Source: Flavobacterium foetidum
GTDB taxonomy: Bacteria; Bacteroidota; Bacteroidia; Flavobacteriales; Flavobacteriaceae
DNA length: 64,000 nt
NCBI RefSeq assembly: GCF_004634245.1
Contig: NZ_SJTF01000004.1
Span: 1-64,000, forward strand
Direction: 5' to 3'
Shown one piece after another: positions 9,253-17,861 of this stretch. A program made the position numbers and the translations under genes. Numbering within the stretch: position 1 is the first letter of the stretch; each line of letters starts with the position of its first letter. The notes under the pieces were generated by a model, which was not told where the DNA came from, made no database searches, and saw only the letters and a program-made list of their open reading frames with translations.

Positions 9253-9783
9253 TTATTTAATGCTAAATAATCCCGCTGGTTTATTTTCAATATCATCAAA
9301 ACGCTTCGTGCATTCAGCAATAATTTCGTAAGCTTCTTTTACATCTCCCCATCCTTCTACATCTACTTTTTTGTGCTCAAGATCTTTGTAAACCTGGAAG
9401 AAATGCTCGATTTCTTTTACCAAGTGAGGGTTGATATCTGAAAGATCGTTTAACGAATTCCAGATTGGATCTGAAACTGGTACGCAAATGATTTTTTCGT
9501 CTGGACCTTTGTCATCTGCCATATGGAAAACACCGATTGGCTTAACTTCCATTACACATCCAGGAAAAGTTGGCTCATTTACCAAAACCAATACGTCAAG
9601 AGGATCTCCGTCTAAAGCTAAAGTTTCTGGAATAAATCCGTAATCTGCTGGGTACATCATAGAAGAGAACAACATTCTGTCAAAACGCATTCTTTTAATT
9701 TCAAAATCGTACTCGTATTTATTTCTGCTTCCTCTTGGTATTTCGATTAATACATCGAAAGTCGTTAATTTGTCTGCGGTCAT
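9253..9783 (-). CDS. ppa: Soluble inorganic pyrophosphatase, family I
   Basis: This cytoplasmic enzyme hydrolyses pyrophosphate to phosphate and pulls biosynthetic reactions forward. The 176-residue length fits bacterial family I enzymes. The metal-binding signature DGDPLDVLV is at residues 58-66, with the conserved IPRGSRNKYEYD near the start (15-26) and MMYPADYGFIPET around 42-53. It sits directly upstream of the membrane pyrophosphatase on the same strand, so the cell can either waste or conserve pyrophosphate energy from one locus. Confidence 0.97.
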   Translation of the reverse strand: MTADKLTTFDVLIEIPRGSRNKYEYDFEIKRMRFDRMLFSSMMYPADYGFIPETLALDGDPLDVLVLVNEPTFPGCVMEVKPIGVFHMADDKGPDEKIICVPVSDPIWNSLNDLSDINPHLVKEIEHFFQVYKDLEHKKVDVEGWGDVKEAYEIIAECTKRFDDIENKPAGLFSIK

Positions 9784-9816
9784 TTTCGTTTTTTATTGTT
9801 TCTATAATTTCGGTTG

Positions 9817-9846
9817 CAAAAGTAAGTAAAGAATCCTTTTTTACAA
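9817..9846 (-). promoter_or_regulatory. Promoter of ppa
   Basis: The minus strand shows TACTTTTG (9824-9817), matching TAnnTTTG, with a TTG core 19 bp upstream (9846-9844). The -7 box ends 33 bp before the ppa ATG. Confidence 0.55.
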
Positions 9847-9891
9847 TAAAAAACAATGTAATATCTGCATTAAGTTTTTAAAAATAAGCCT

Positions 9892-10491
9892 CTAAAAAGT
9901 TATTTTCCTGTTTCGTTTACTTAAATAATGATGCCACAGCAAATAGGTTGCATAAGATCGGTACGGACTCCACTGCTCAGCATGAACTCCCATCTGTTCT
10001 TTATCATGAATACCAAATAGTTCTTTTATGGTATTTACAACAGCAATATCGCCAAGCGGAATCAAATCGGGCTCTTGTAGGCAGAACATCAAATAAATGT
10101 CAATCGTCCAGTTTCCGATTCCTTTCAATTTAATGAGTTCTTCTCTTACTTCGTTTGAAGTTTTTAGGGCCAATCCTTCAATATCCAATTCTTTACTGAG
10201 GACAGCTTCAGCTAAAATTTTAATGTATCTCGTTTTCTGGCGGCTCACGCCCAGACTTCTAAATTCCTCATCAGATAAAACCGCCATCGTTTCAGGATTA
10301 CAAGTCGTATAGGCTTTTATTTTTAAGAAAGTGGCTTTCGCCGAATCTATAGAAACCTGTTGCTCCAATATAAGCAGTACCAAAGTCTCAAAACCTTGCG
10401 GTCGTTTGGGAACTGATGGCAAACCGTATTTTTCGATTATCTCAAGAAATATGGGACTTTTAGACGAAAGAAAATCAATAGCTTCCTGCAT
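9892..10491 (-). CDS. DNA-3-methyladenine glycosylase, AlkA-like HhH-GPD family
   Basis: This is a base-excision repair glycosylase that removes alkylated bases. The helix-hairpin-helix is visible as LKGIGNWTIDIYLMF (residues ~122-136) and the catalytic aspartate is D148 in PLGDIAV, the usual spacing for HhH-GPD enzymes. At 199 residues it is the short form: it lacks the N-terminal domain of E. coli AlkA. It is probably transcribed alone; the gap to ppa is about 108 bp. Confidence 0.88.
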   Translation of the reverse strand: MQEAIDFLSSKSPIFLEIIEKYGLPSVPKRPQGFETLVLLILEQQVSIDSAKATFLKIKAYTTCNPETMAVLSDEEFRSLGVSRQKTRYIKILAEAVLSKELDIEGLALKTSNEVREELIKLKGIGNWTIDIYLMFCLQEPDLIPLGDIAVVNTIKELFGIHDKEQMGVHAEQWSPYRSYATYLLWHHYLSKRNRKITF

Positions 10492-11146
10492 GATGATTAT
10501 TTTAAAGTAATCAAAATTAAGAAAATGTAATTAGTTCTCGCAAATGCGTAAGTTTTAGTTTCACGCAGATTTTGCAGATTTAAGCTGATTTAATTTATTA
10601 TTCACCTGTCTTAAAATTCAGAAAAAAATTCCCGCAAAGGCGTGAAGGCGCAAAGTTTACCTCTCGCAGATTTTGCAGATAAAGCAGATTATTTAAATCA
10701 AATTGATCAGCTTTAATCTTTAAAATCTGTGTGACAATTAATACGAAACAAAACTTAGTGTCGTGGCGTCTTTACGACAACAAAAAAAATCGCAAAGATT
10801 TGAAACCTTTGCGACTTTGTTACTTTGGACCTTTGCTGCTTTTAAGAATTCATCGGCTCAGAATCTGTAAAATCTGCGTAAAAATTTAATACCAAACAAA
10901 ACTTAGCGTCGTGGCGTCTTTGTGGCAACAAAAAAAAATCGCAAAGATTTGAAACCTTTGCGACTTTGTTACTTTGAACCTTTGTAACTTTTAAGAACTC
11001 ATCAGCTCAGAATCTGTAAAATCTGTGTAAAAATTTAATACCAAACAAAACTTAGCGTCGTGGCGTCTTTGCGGCAACAAAAAAAAATCGCAAAGAGTTG
11101 AAACCTTTGCGACTTTGTTACTTTGAACCTTTGCTGCTTTTAAGAA
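10492..11146. other. Gene-free region made of dispersed and tandem intergenic repeats
   Basis: No coding potential was recognised in these 655 bp. The left part has repeated phrases of the type CGCAGATTTTGCAGAT and GGCGTGAAGGCGCAAAG, and the right part is a tandem array described separately. Confidence 0.7.
10720..11146. repeat. Tandem array of ~148-bp units, about three copies
   Basis: The phrase AAACTTAG(T/C)GTCGTGGCGTC begins at 10751, 10899 and 11048, giving periods of 148 and 149 bp. Each unit contains a hairpin TCGCAAAG...CTTTGCGA (loop of about 9 nt) and a segment like AATCTGTAAAATCTG. Copies differ by a few bases. The last copy runs up to the stop codon of the DUF5686 gene. Confidence 0.9.
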
Positions 11147-13648
11147 TTAAAAATAAAACCCAAAAGATCCTTTAATTGCAAATTTGTGAGCATCTGGCAT
11201 ATCTAAATAATTTCCTCTCCAAGAGAAATCAATTCTAAAGACTTTGAAAATATTTCCAATACCAGCGTGATATTCCCAATATACATTTTCTGGAGCATTA
11301 TAAGGCAATCCAGATGCATTGATGGCACGGTTAGCATCAGAAATTGTTCCGTGCACCGCTCTAACTCCAACAAATTCCCTCCAATTTAACTTTCTCATAA
11401 ACGGAACTCTTGCAAACAATCTTCCTCCAAAATCATGATTCCACTGCAGGGTTGTATATTGATCTGTTACGAATTCGTAGAAATTCAAATTGCTGAAGGT
11501 ATTTTCTATCGTGAAGTAAGTCTGGTTACCCGGAATTACACTCATTAATCCTAACGGAATCGTCCCAAAAGTCTTTCCTGTTTCAATTGTAATATTAGTT
11601 CTTCCTAAAGGCCCGATGATGATGGGCTGTCTATAGAAAACCTGAATTTTTTCGTAAGCAAAATCACTATCTAAAACACCTTTTAATCCATAACTGAAGT
11701 TTACAAAGAAATGACTAAAAGGGCTGTCTACTAAATCTCTTTCAACTCCATAACCAATCGTTTTGCGATTTGGCATATATTCAAACTGAATATTGGCTTC
11801 CGATTGTTTGACATCATTTTTTACAACTCCCATTGGGTTTGTGGCGCTAGGCAATGTGGTATAATAATCCAAACTAAATGTTGGCGAAGCCGATTCTAAT
11901 GTTCTATAAGAAAATCCCGCTTGAATAATAAAATTCTTTTTAGGCTCCATTTCGATAGAAACGTTGCTCAAATTGATGTTGGTCAGTTTTCCATTGCTCC
12001 CCGTTGTAAATAATGCCGACGAAGCAAAACTTCTTCCTAACACATCATTTGTAGTGGTTAAACTGGCGCCGATTTGTTCTATGTCACGTCTGTTTCCTCC
12101 AGAAATAATAAGGCGGTTTTTCTTGTCCAACATCCATTTTCCAGAAACACCATATTTAAATTTATGATCATCAAATCCGTATGCCGTATATGCCTGAAGA
12201 CGCCAAGGATCGTTTGGTCCGAAATAAGTTCGTCCTCCTACTCGTAATCGAAGTCCTTCGACCTCATTGTAGCCAAAGGTCGAAAATATAGGTCCGTAAT
12301 CAAAATTCTTAAATTCGACATAACCACTTCCTAAAATAGAGACGACATTGTACAGCTGCTTAAATCGCTTGACTGTTTGTAAGGTGTCGAGCATTTTATA
12401 AATACCCGCTTCATCTTTATTTAGTTTTTCAAAACGGTTTTCTTCCCAGAATTCGGGCGGTCGGTCATAAACAGCATTATCTATAAAGTTGACTTCTTCT
12501 TTATAAAATTTCTCTGGTTTCTGAATATTGAATTTATGATTACGATACAAAGTCGTTCGTTTTCCATAAACTCCTTTCGATTTTTCTTTTTTGTTCAAAG
12601 CAAAATCAGACATCATGTAGTCTCGTGTAAGAAGAAAAACTGAATCGTTTTCTACTTCAAATTCTTGTTCGATATAAATGTCTTTTACCCAGTTAATATT
12701 GGCGCTTTTAGTAACACCCATATTAATTTTCTTTATTGCAAAAGTGGTATCGTTTACCCAGAAATCTCCTTTAAAGGTCAATTCATTTTTACGTCTCGGG
12801 TAAAAAACAATATTATAGCACCATTTTTTGTCAACAAAGGCACTGTCTTTCAGCACATAATTGTAAACATCAATTCCGGTTCTTGAGAGCGGACTTGTAA
12901 AACTCTTATCAAAAAACTTGAGGTGATTGTCGTATATGTTATAATCCGAATAAAGGTCTTTGACGAAAGATAAAATTTGCTGGTTTCCGTTAAAACCAGA
13001 CATTTTATTTCCCGTTAGATTTTCTTTTACTTTCTTTAATTTATTGTCGCCGTAAACATCATAAACCGATTCGTTAATGAAAATCGGAAGATATGTTTTA
13101 CCCGTAACATCTGAAGTGTCAACATGATCAAAGACAAACTCCATTCCTTTGAAAAGCTTGTTTTTCATGAAAGCACTATCAATGGTATTCATATCAAATT
13201 CCACTTTTTCGTACTTCTGCATTTGATATTGATTGAATTGGTAAAGTCCGTTTTTACGTTTTCTTTCCCAAATTTTCCTCAAAATATCTAGCGCCGGATT
13301 GTTCTTTTTAGATGTTTTTCCCGTATAAATTACAACCTCATTGAGCGCCTCGGCTTCTCCTAATACAATTTTAAAATTATAATTGACTGCTTTTTCTAAA
13401 GGAACTTCTTTATCTGAAAAACCAGCAGAACTTACTATTAAGGCAGTATAATTATTAGGAGATTCTAAATAAAAACGACCGTCTTCATTAGAAACGATTC
13501 CAGTATTTGAACCTTTAAAAACTACATTTGCAAAAGGTATCGGCTGATTAGACTTGTCCAAAACAATTCCACTCACTTTCGTTTGTGCAGTAGCAATAGA
13601 CGCAAATGCGAATACAAGAAATAGGCTGAGTAAAATTATTCTTTTCAT
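11147..13648 (-). CDS. DUF5686 and carboxypeptidase-like regulatory domain outer-membrane protein
   Basis: The product starts with a signal peptide (MKRIILLSLFLVFAFASIATA), then a carboxypeptidase-regulatory-like beta-sandwich (KVSGIVLDKSNQPIPFANVV to about residue 95), then a long DUF5686 region rich in alternating beta strands, ending in phenylalanine (FGFYF) as outer-membrane barrels do. The function of DUF5686 proteins is not established. I placed the start at the ATG at 13648 and not at the upstream ATG at 13675, because the extra nine codons lie inside the pdhB terminator hairpin and would delay the signal peptide. No partner genes adjoin it. Confidence 0.85.
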   Translation of the reverse strand: MKRIILLSLFLVFAFASIATAQTKVSGIVLDKSNQPIPFANVVFKGSNTGIVSNEDGRFYLESPNNYTALIVSSAGFSDKEVPLEKAVNYNFKIVLGEAEALNEVVIYTGKTSKKNNPALDILRKIWERKRKNGLYQFNQYQMQKYEKVEFDMNTIDSAFMKNKLFKGMEFVFDHVDTSDVTGKTYLPIFINESVYDVYGDNKLKKVKENLTGNKMSGFNGNQQILSFVKDLYSDYNIYDNHLKFFDKSFTSPLSRTGIDVYNYVLKDSAFVDKKWCYNIVFYPRRKNELTFKGDFWVNDTTFAIKKINMGVTKSANINWVKDIYIEQEFEVENDSVFLLTRDYMMSDFALNKKEKSKGVYGKRTTLYRNHKFNIQKPEKFYKEEVNFIDNAVYDRPPEFWEENRFEKLNKDEAGIYKMLDTLQTVKRFKQLYNVVSILGSGYVEFKNFDYGPIFSTFGYNEVEGLRLRVGGRTYFGPNDPWRLQAYTAYGFDDHKFKYGVSGKWMLDKKNRLIISGGNRRDIEQIGASLTTTNDVLGRSFASSALFTTGSNGKLTNINLSNVSIEMEPKKNFIIQAGFSYRTLESASPTFSLDYYTTLPSATNPMGVVKNDVKQSEANIQFEYMPNRKTIGYGVERDLVDSPFSHFFVNFSYGLKGVLDSDFAYEKIQVFYRQPIIIGPLGRTNITIETGKTFGTIPLGLMSVIPGNQTYFTIENTFSNLNFYEFVTDQYTTLQWNHDFGGRLFARVPFMRKLNWREFVGVRAVHGTISDANRAINASGLPYNAPENVYWEYHAGIGNIFKVFRIDFSWRGNYLDMPDAHKFAIKGSFGFYF

Positions 13649-13662
13649 TGTCAGGACAAAAA

Positions 13663-13698
13663 AAAACTTCATCAATTAACTATGAATGATGAAGTTTT
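13663..13698 (-). terminator. Terminator after pdhB
   Basis: A 12-bp perfect stem (13663-13674 with 13687-13698) and a 12-nt loop are followed on the minus strand by a T run. It lies 20 bp past the pdhB stop and immediately before the DUF5686 start. Confidence 0.85.
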
Positions 13699-13718
13699 GT
13701 GAGTATTTTAAATATGTA

Positions 13719-14696
13719 TTATTTGTATAATACTTTTTTAACTGCTTTTACTACATCACCAGCATTAGGCAACCAGTCTTTTAATAATACTGGAGAGTAC
13801 GGTGCAGGAGTATCTGCAGTTGTAATACGTTGAATTGGCGCATCAAGGAAGTCGAATGCCTGCTCTTGAACAATATAAGAGATTTCTGAAGAAAGGCTGG
13901 CAACTGGCCAAGCTTCTTCAAGAATTACTAAACGGTTTGTTTTTTTAACCGATTTTAAGATTGCGTCTTTATCCATTGGACGAACTGTTCTTAAGTCGAT
14001 AATCTCACAAGAAATTCCTTCTTTAGCTAATTCATCAGCCGCGATAAAAGCTTCTTTGATGATTTTTCCGAAAGAAACGATTGTTACATCTGTTCCTTCA
14101 CGTTTTACATCAGCAACACCAATTGGAATTGTATATTCTCCGTCTGGCACTTCACCTTTGTCACCGTACATTTGCTCAGACTCCATGAAAATTACAGGAT
14201 CGTTGTCACGAATCGCAGATTTTAAAAGTCCTTTTGCATCATAAGGAGTTGAAGGAACAATAACTTTAAGACCCGGAGTGTTAGCAAACCAGTTTTCTAA
14301 AGCTTGTGAGTGAGTTGCTCCTAATTGACCAGCAGAAGCTGTTGGTCCGCGGAAAACGATAGGCACATTAAACTGTCCTCCTGTCATTTGACGCATTTTA
14401 GCAGCGTTGTTAATAATTTGATCAATACCAACTAAACAGAAGTTGAATGTCATATATTCTACAATAGGGCGGTTTCCGTTCATTGCAGAACCAACTGCAA
14501 TTCCTGAAAAACCAAGCTCAGCAATTGGAGTATCGATTACTCTTTTTTCACCAAACTCAGCAAGCATTCCTTTTGAAGCTTTGTAAGCTCCGTTGTATTC
14601 GGCAACCTCTTCTCCCATTAAATATATGGATTCATCGCGACGCATTTCTTCGCTCATCGCTTCACAAATGGCCTCTCTAAATTGTATTGTTCTCAT
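13719..14696 (-). CDS. pdhB: Pyruvate dehydrogenase E1 component, beta subunit
   Basis: This is the beta subunit of the alpha2-beta2 thiamin-diphosphate E1 enzyme that decarboxylates pyruvate for acetyl-CoA formation. The 325-residue length is typical. Conserved segments include MGEEVAEYNGAYKASKG (residues ~27-43), DTPIAELGFSGIAVGSAMNG and the C-terminal transketolase domain with IIDLRTVRPMD. The alpha subunit and the E2 component are not next to it, so the complex is encoded at separate loci. Closely related branched-chain E1 beta subunits are the main alternative; the sequence reads more like the pyruvate enzyme. Confidence 0.92.
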   Translation of the reverse strand: MRTIQFREAICEAMSEEMRRDESIYLMGEEVAEYNGAYKASKGMLAEFGEKRVIDTPIAELGFSGIAVGSAMNGNRPIVEYMTFNFCLVGIDQIINNAAKMRQMTGGQFNVPIVFRGPTASAGQLGATHSQALENWFANTPGLKVIVPSTPYDAKGLLKSAIRDNDPVIFMESEQMYGDKGEVPDGEYTIPIGVADVKREGTDVTIVSFGKIIKEAFIAADELAKEGISCEIIDLRTVRPMDKDAILKSVKKTNRLVILEEAWPVASLSSEISYIVQEQAFDFLDAPIQRITTADTPAPYSPVLLKDWLPNAGDVVKAVKKVLYK

Positions 14697-15197
14697 ATTT
14701 TTTATTGTATGTTGAATTTTCTGAAGAGCAAAAATAAATATTTTAAATAACTTAAAAGCAAAAATTAAATTTAAAATCGCATCAACTTCTTTGCATCTTG
14801 AGGTTTTAACTTTTTTATGCTTATTGTGATATTTACGAAATCGATATAATAAGGTATATTACACACTTATTTCAACAAAAAAAATTTTCAGACAAACTTT
14901 CCTTTATTTGTTATTTCTTGTTTCTCCTGAAATTGAATCCTTAAAACGCCAAAAATCAAAAAAAAGTATTTTTTAGACAAAAATCAAATCTGCTTCAATG
15001 GTTCAAATATTGCAAAATCCCTAACAATCAGACAAAATGAGTGTTTTTTCATTTCTTGATTCCGTTGAAAATCACTCAAAACTATACAATCTGCGAAATC
15101 GTAATAGTTTTAAAAAATATTATGCATGCATAGTATAATTATTCCAAATTAAATTCTAAATTTGTAAAAGCATATTATAAATTCAAAATATATACTT
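14697..15197. other. AT-rich divergent intergenic region between pdhB and etfB
   Basis: No gene or RNA was recognised in these 501 bp. Only the etfB promoter candidate at its right end is supported. Confidence 0.5.
15157..15164 (+). promoter_or_regulatory. -7 element (TAAATTTG) of etfB
   Basis: TAAATTTG matches TAnnTTTG and lies 33 bp upstream of the etfB ATG. No clear TTTG is found at the expected distance upstream. Confidence 0.45.
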
Positions 15198-15944
15198 ATG
15201 AAAATACTAGTTTGCATCAGCCATGTGCCTGATACTACTTCAAAAATCAATTTCACCAACGGTGACTCAGAATTTGACACCAACGGCGTACAATATGTAA
15301 TTAATCCTAACGACGAATTCGGTCTTACACGCGCTATCTGGTTTCAAGAGCAACAAGGAGCAAATGTAACGGTTGTAAACGTTGGAGGTCCTGATACTGA
15401 ACCAACTTTACGTAAAGCATTGGCTATTGGAGCAAACGAAGCAATTCGCGTTAACGCAAACCCTACAGATGGTTTCTTCGTAGCAAAACAATTGGCAGAA
15501 GTAATCAAAAACGGCGGTTACGATTTAGTAATTGCTGGTAAAGAATCTTTAGATTACAATGGAGGAATGGTTCCTGGAATGATTGCCGGAATTTTAGGGT
15601 ATAATTTCTTAAACTCTTGTACAAATTTAACTGTTGACGGAAACTCTGTAAAAGGGGTTCGCGAAATCGACGGCGGAAAAGAAACTGTAAGCACTACTCT
15701 TCCACTAATCATTGGCGCTCAAAAAGGTCTTGTTGAAGAAAAAGATCTTCGTATTCCAAACATGAGAGGAATCATGACTGCAAGAACCAAGGCACTAGCT
15801 ATTGTTGAGCCGGTTGATGCAGCGGTAAATACAAAAGCAGTGAAATTTGAAAAACCAGCTCCAAAATCGGCAGTAAAATTAATTTCTGCAGATAATTTAG
15901 ATGAGTTAATCAATTTATTACACAACGAAGCGAAGGTAATCTAG
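15198..15944 (+). CDS. etfB: Electron transfer flavoprotein, beta subunit
   Basis: EtfB pairs with EtfA to carry electrons from acyl-CoA dehydrogenases to the quinone pool. The protein begins MKILVCISHVPDTTSKI, the AMP-binding N-terminal fold typical of the family, and keeps the segment GKESLDYNGGMVPGMIAG (residues ~113-130) and the recognition-loop-like end with KEDL/EEKDLRIPNMRGIMTARTK (~182-196). At 248 residues it is full length. etfA follows after 113 bp, and the two are probably co-transcribed. Confidence 0.96.
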   Translation: MKILVCISHVPDTTSKINFTNGDSEFDTNGVQYVINPNDEFGLTRAIWFQEQQGANVTVVNVGGPDTEPTLRKALAIGANEAIRVNANPTDGFFVAKQLAEVIKNGGYDLVIAGKESLDYNGGMVPGMIAGILGYNFLNSCTNLTVDGNSVKGVREIDGGKETVSTTLPLIIGAQKGLVEEKDLRIPNMRGIMTARTKALAIVEPVDAAVNTKAVKFEKPAPKSAVKLISADNLDELINLLHNEAKVI

Positions 15945-16057
15945 TATTCAGTTATCAGTTTTTAGTGTTCAGTTTTAACTGAATCCAAATATTTTAATAA
16001 TCCATTTTTTAGTTTTCAGTTTAATCTGAAATCTAAAATCTAAAATCTAAAATTATT
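15945..16057. repeat. Low-complexity intergenic repeat (CAGTTTT words and TCTAAAA heptamers)
   Basis: The gap between etfB and etfA contains repeated CAGTTTT/TTCAGT words and a short tandem array of the heptamer TCTAAAA (about 16030-16052). A similar CAGTTTT-rich spacer lies at 26615-26716. Confidence 0.6.
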
Positions 16058-17026
16058 ATGTCAATATTAATATACGCAGAATCTGCAGAAGGAAAATTTA
16101 AAAAAGTGGCTTTCGAATTGGCTTCTTACGCTAAGAAAGTGGCAGAATCATTAGGAACGACCGTTACGGCCTTGACAGTAAATATCAGCGAGGTAAGCGA
16201 ATTAGGCAAATATGGAGTTGATAAAGTCCTAAAAGTAAGCAATGATAAATTAGCTGGTTTTAATGCAAAAGCTTACGCTGATGTAATAAAACAAGCCGCT
16301 CAAAAAGAAGGAACAAAATTAGTTTTACTTTCTTCGACTACAGACAGTATTTATCTTTCGCCACTTGTTGCGGTAGCTTTAGAAGCTGGTTTCGCATCAA
16401 ATGTGGTTGGACTGCCAGTTAGCACTTCGCCATTTCAGGTAAAAAGAAATGCTTTCTCAAACAAAGCTTTCAACATCACAGAAATCAGTACAGAGGTAAA
16501 AGTCCTTGGTTTGGCTAAAAACTCTTACGGACTTTTTGAAAGTGCTGGAGCTGCAACTGCTGAAGATTTTAACCCAACAATTGGAGATAATGACTTTGGC
16601 GTTAAAGTAGAATCTGTAGAAAAAGTTTCTGGAAAAGTTTCTATCGCTGATGCGGATATCGTAGTTTCTGGCGGACGCGGATTGAAGGGACCTGAAAACT
16701 GGGGATTAATCGAAGATTTAGCATCTGTACTTGGCGCTGCAACAGCATGTTCTAAACCAGTTTCTGACTTAGGATGGAGACCTCACAGCGAACACGTAGG
16801 ACAAACAGGAAAACCAGTTGCAACTAATTTATATATTGCAGTCGGGATTTCTGGAGCTATTCAGCATATTGCGGGTATTAACTCATCTAAAGTGAAAGTG
16901 GTAATCAATAATGACCCAGAGGCCCCTTTCTTCAAAGTTGCTGATTACGGGGTTGTTGGAGACGCTTTTGAAATCGTACCTAAATTAACAGAGAAATTAA
17001 AAGCTTTTAAAGCACAACATTCTTAA
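16058..17026 (+). CDS. etfA: Electron transfer flavoprotein, alpha subunit
   Basis: EtfA holds the FAD that shuttles electrons for the EtfAB dimer. The C-terminal FAD-binding domain is intact: SGGRGLKGPENW (~204-215), SDLGWRPHSEHVGQTGK (~236-252), YIAVGISGAIQH (~258-269) and the ending INNDPEAPFF...ADYGVVGD. The 322-residue length is normal. It follows etfB, and the ATG start is preceded by an A-rich stretch with no Shine-Dalgarno, as usual in this group. Confidence 0.96.
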   Translation: MSILIYAESAEGKFKKVAFELASYAKKVAESLGTTVTALTVNISEVSELGKYGVDKVLKVSNDKLAGFNAKAYADVIKQAAQKEGTKLVLLSSTTDSIYLSPLVAVALEAGFASNVVGLPVSTSPFQVKRNAFSNKAFNITEISTEVKVLGLAKNSYGLFESAGAATAEDFNPTIGDNDFGVKVESVEKVSGKVSIADADIVVSGGRGLKGPENWGLIEDLASVLGAATACSKPVSDLGWRPHSEHVGQTGKPVATNLYIAVGISGAIQHIAGINSSKVKVVINNDPEAPFFKVADYGVVGDAFEIVPKLTEKLKAFKAQHS

Positions 17027-17048
17027 GAATTCTCTTCAAAAATATTGC

Positions 17049-17095
17049 TGCCTAAAAACAAGATGTTGTATCTTTGTTTATAGGCAACTTTTTTG
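17049..17095 (+). terminator. Probable terminator after etfA, overlapping a -7 box for the next gene
   Basis: An imperfect stem pairs TGCCTAAAAACAA (from 17049) with TTTGTTTATAGGCA (to 17086), followed by a T run. The same segment contains TATCTTTG (17069-17076), a match to TAnnTTTG that could start the transcript of the downstream nuclease gene. Confidence 0.6.
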
Positions 17096-17185
17096 TTCCA
17101 TATTTTTTGATTAAAATTGCAGCTTTATTTTCCAATCAAAAAAAGTATTAAAATGAGGCACTAAGTGCCTTTTTTACAAACATTT

Positions 17186-17806
17186 ATGAGTCTAGTAAAA
17201 CTATCCATAAAAGGAATTTCATACAGTCAAACTCAAAATGGCGCTTATGCCTTAATTTTGAATGAAGTCGACGGAGAAAGAAAATTACCAATTGTTATTG
17301 GCGCTTTTGAAGCTCAGTCGATTGCTATTGCTTTAGAAAAAGAAATAAAACCACCTCGCCCGTTAACGCACGATTTGTTCAAAAATTTTGCTGAAAGATT
17401 TGATATCGTTGTCAAACAAGTAATCATTCACAAACTAGTTGATGGTGTCTTTTATTCGAGCCTGATTTGCGAAAGAGATAAAATTGAAGAGATTATTGAC
17501 GCAAGAACTTCAGATGCCATTGCTTTAGCTCTAAGATTCAACGCTCCTATTTTTACTTATAAAAACATTCTGGACAAGGCGGGAATCTATTTAAAATCAA
17601 ATACAGCCGAAACAGATTCAGGCGCACAAGAAATTGACGTACTTTCTAATCCTGAAACTTTTGGACGCGAAGAAGAAAGCAATCAATCAGGAGATGTGTA
17701 TTCAAAACATTCTCTACAGGAATTGAATGAGCTTCTGGATCAGGCAGTTTCTCAAGAAGATTACGAAAAAGCCGCAAAAATCAGAGACGAGATCTCAAAA
17801 AGATAA
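17186..17806 (+). CDS. Bifunctional nuclease family protein (DUF151) with UvrB/UvrC motif
   Basis: The N-terminal ~135 residues form the BFN/DUF151 domain (LSIKGISYSQTQNGAYALIL, LPIVIGAFEAQSIAIALE, DARTSDAIALALRF), a family with reported DNase and RNase activity. The C-terminus (about the last 32 residues, ELNELLDQAVSQEDYEKAAK) is a UvrB/UvrC helical hairpin motif, usually a protein-interaction element. The start is taken at ATG 17186; an in-frame GTG 21 bp upstream would only add a non-conserved MPFLQTF. thyA follows after 55 bp on the same strand. Confidence 0.9.
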   Translation: MSLVKLSIKGISYSQTQNGAYALILNEVDGERKLPIVIGAFEAQSIAIALEKEIKPPRPLTHDLFKNFAERFDIVVKQVIIHKLVDGVFYSSLICERDKIEEIIDARTSDAIALALRFNAPIFTYKNILDKAGIYLKSNTAETDSGAQEIDVLSNPETFGREEESNQSGDVYSKHSLQELNELLDQAVSQEDYEKAAKIRDEISKR

Positions 17807-17861
17807 TTTTGTGTTTATCGTTAAAACACCAACGATTAGGCACTAACTGAATAACAGAATA

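Noticed and set aside
10720..11146. CRISPR array
   Set aside because: The units are 148 bp with nearly identical sequence throughout; there are no short repeats separated by unique spacers and no cas genes.
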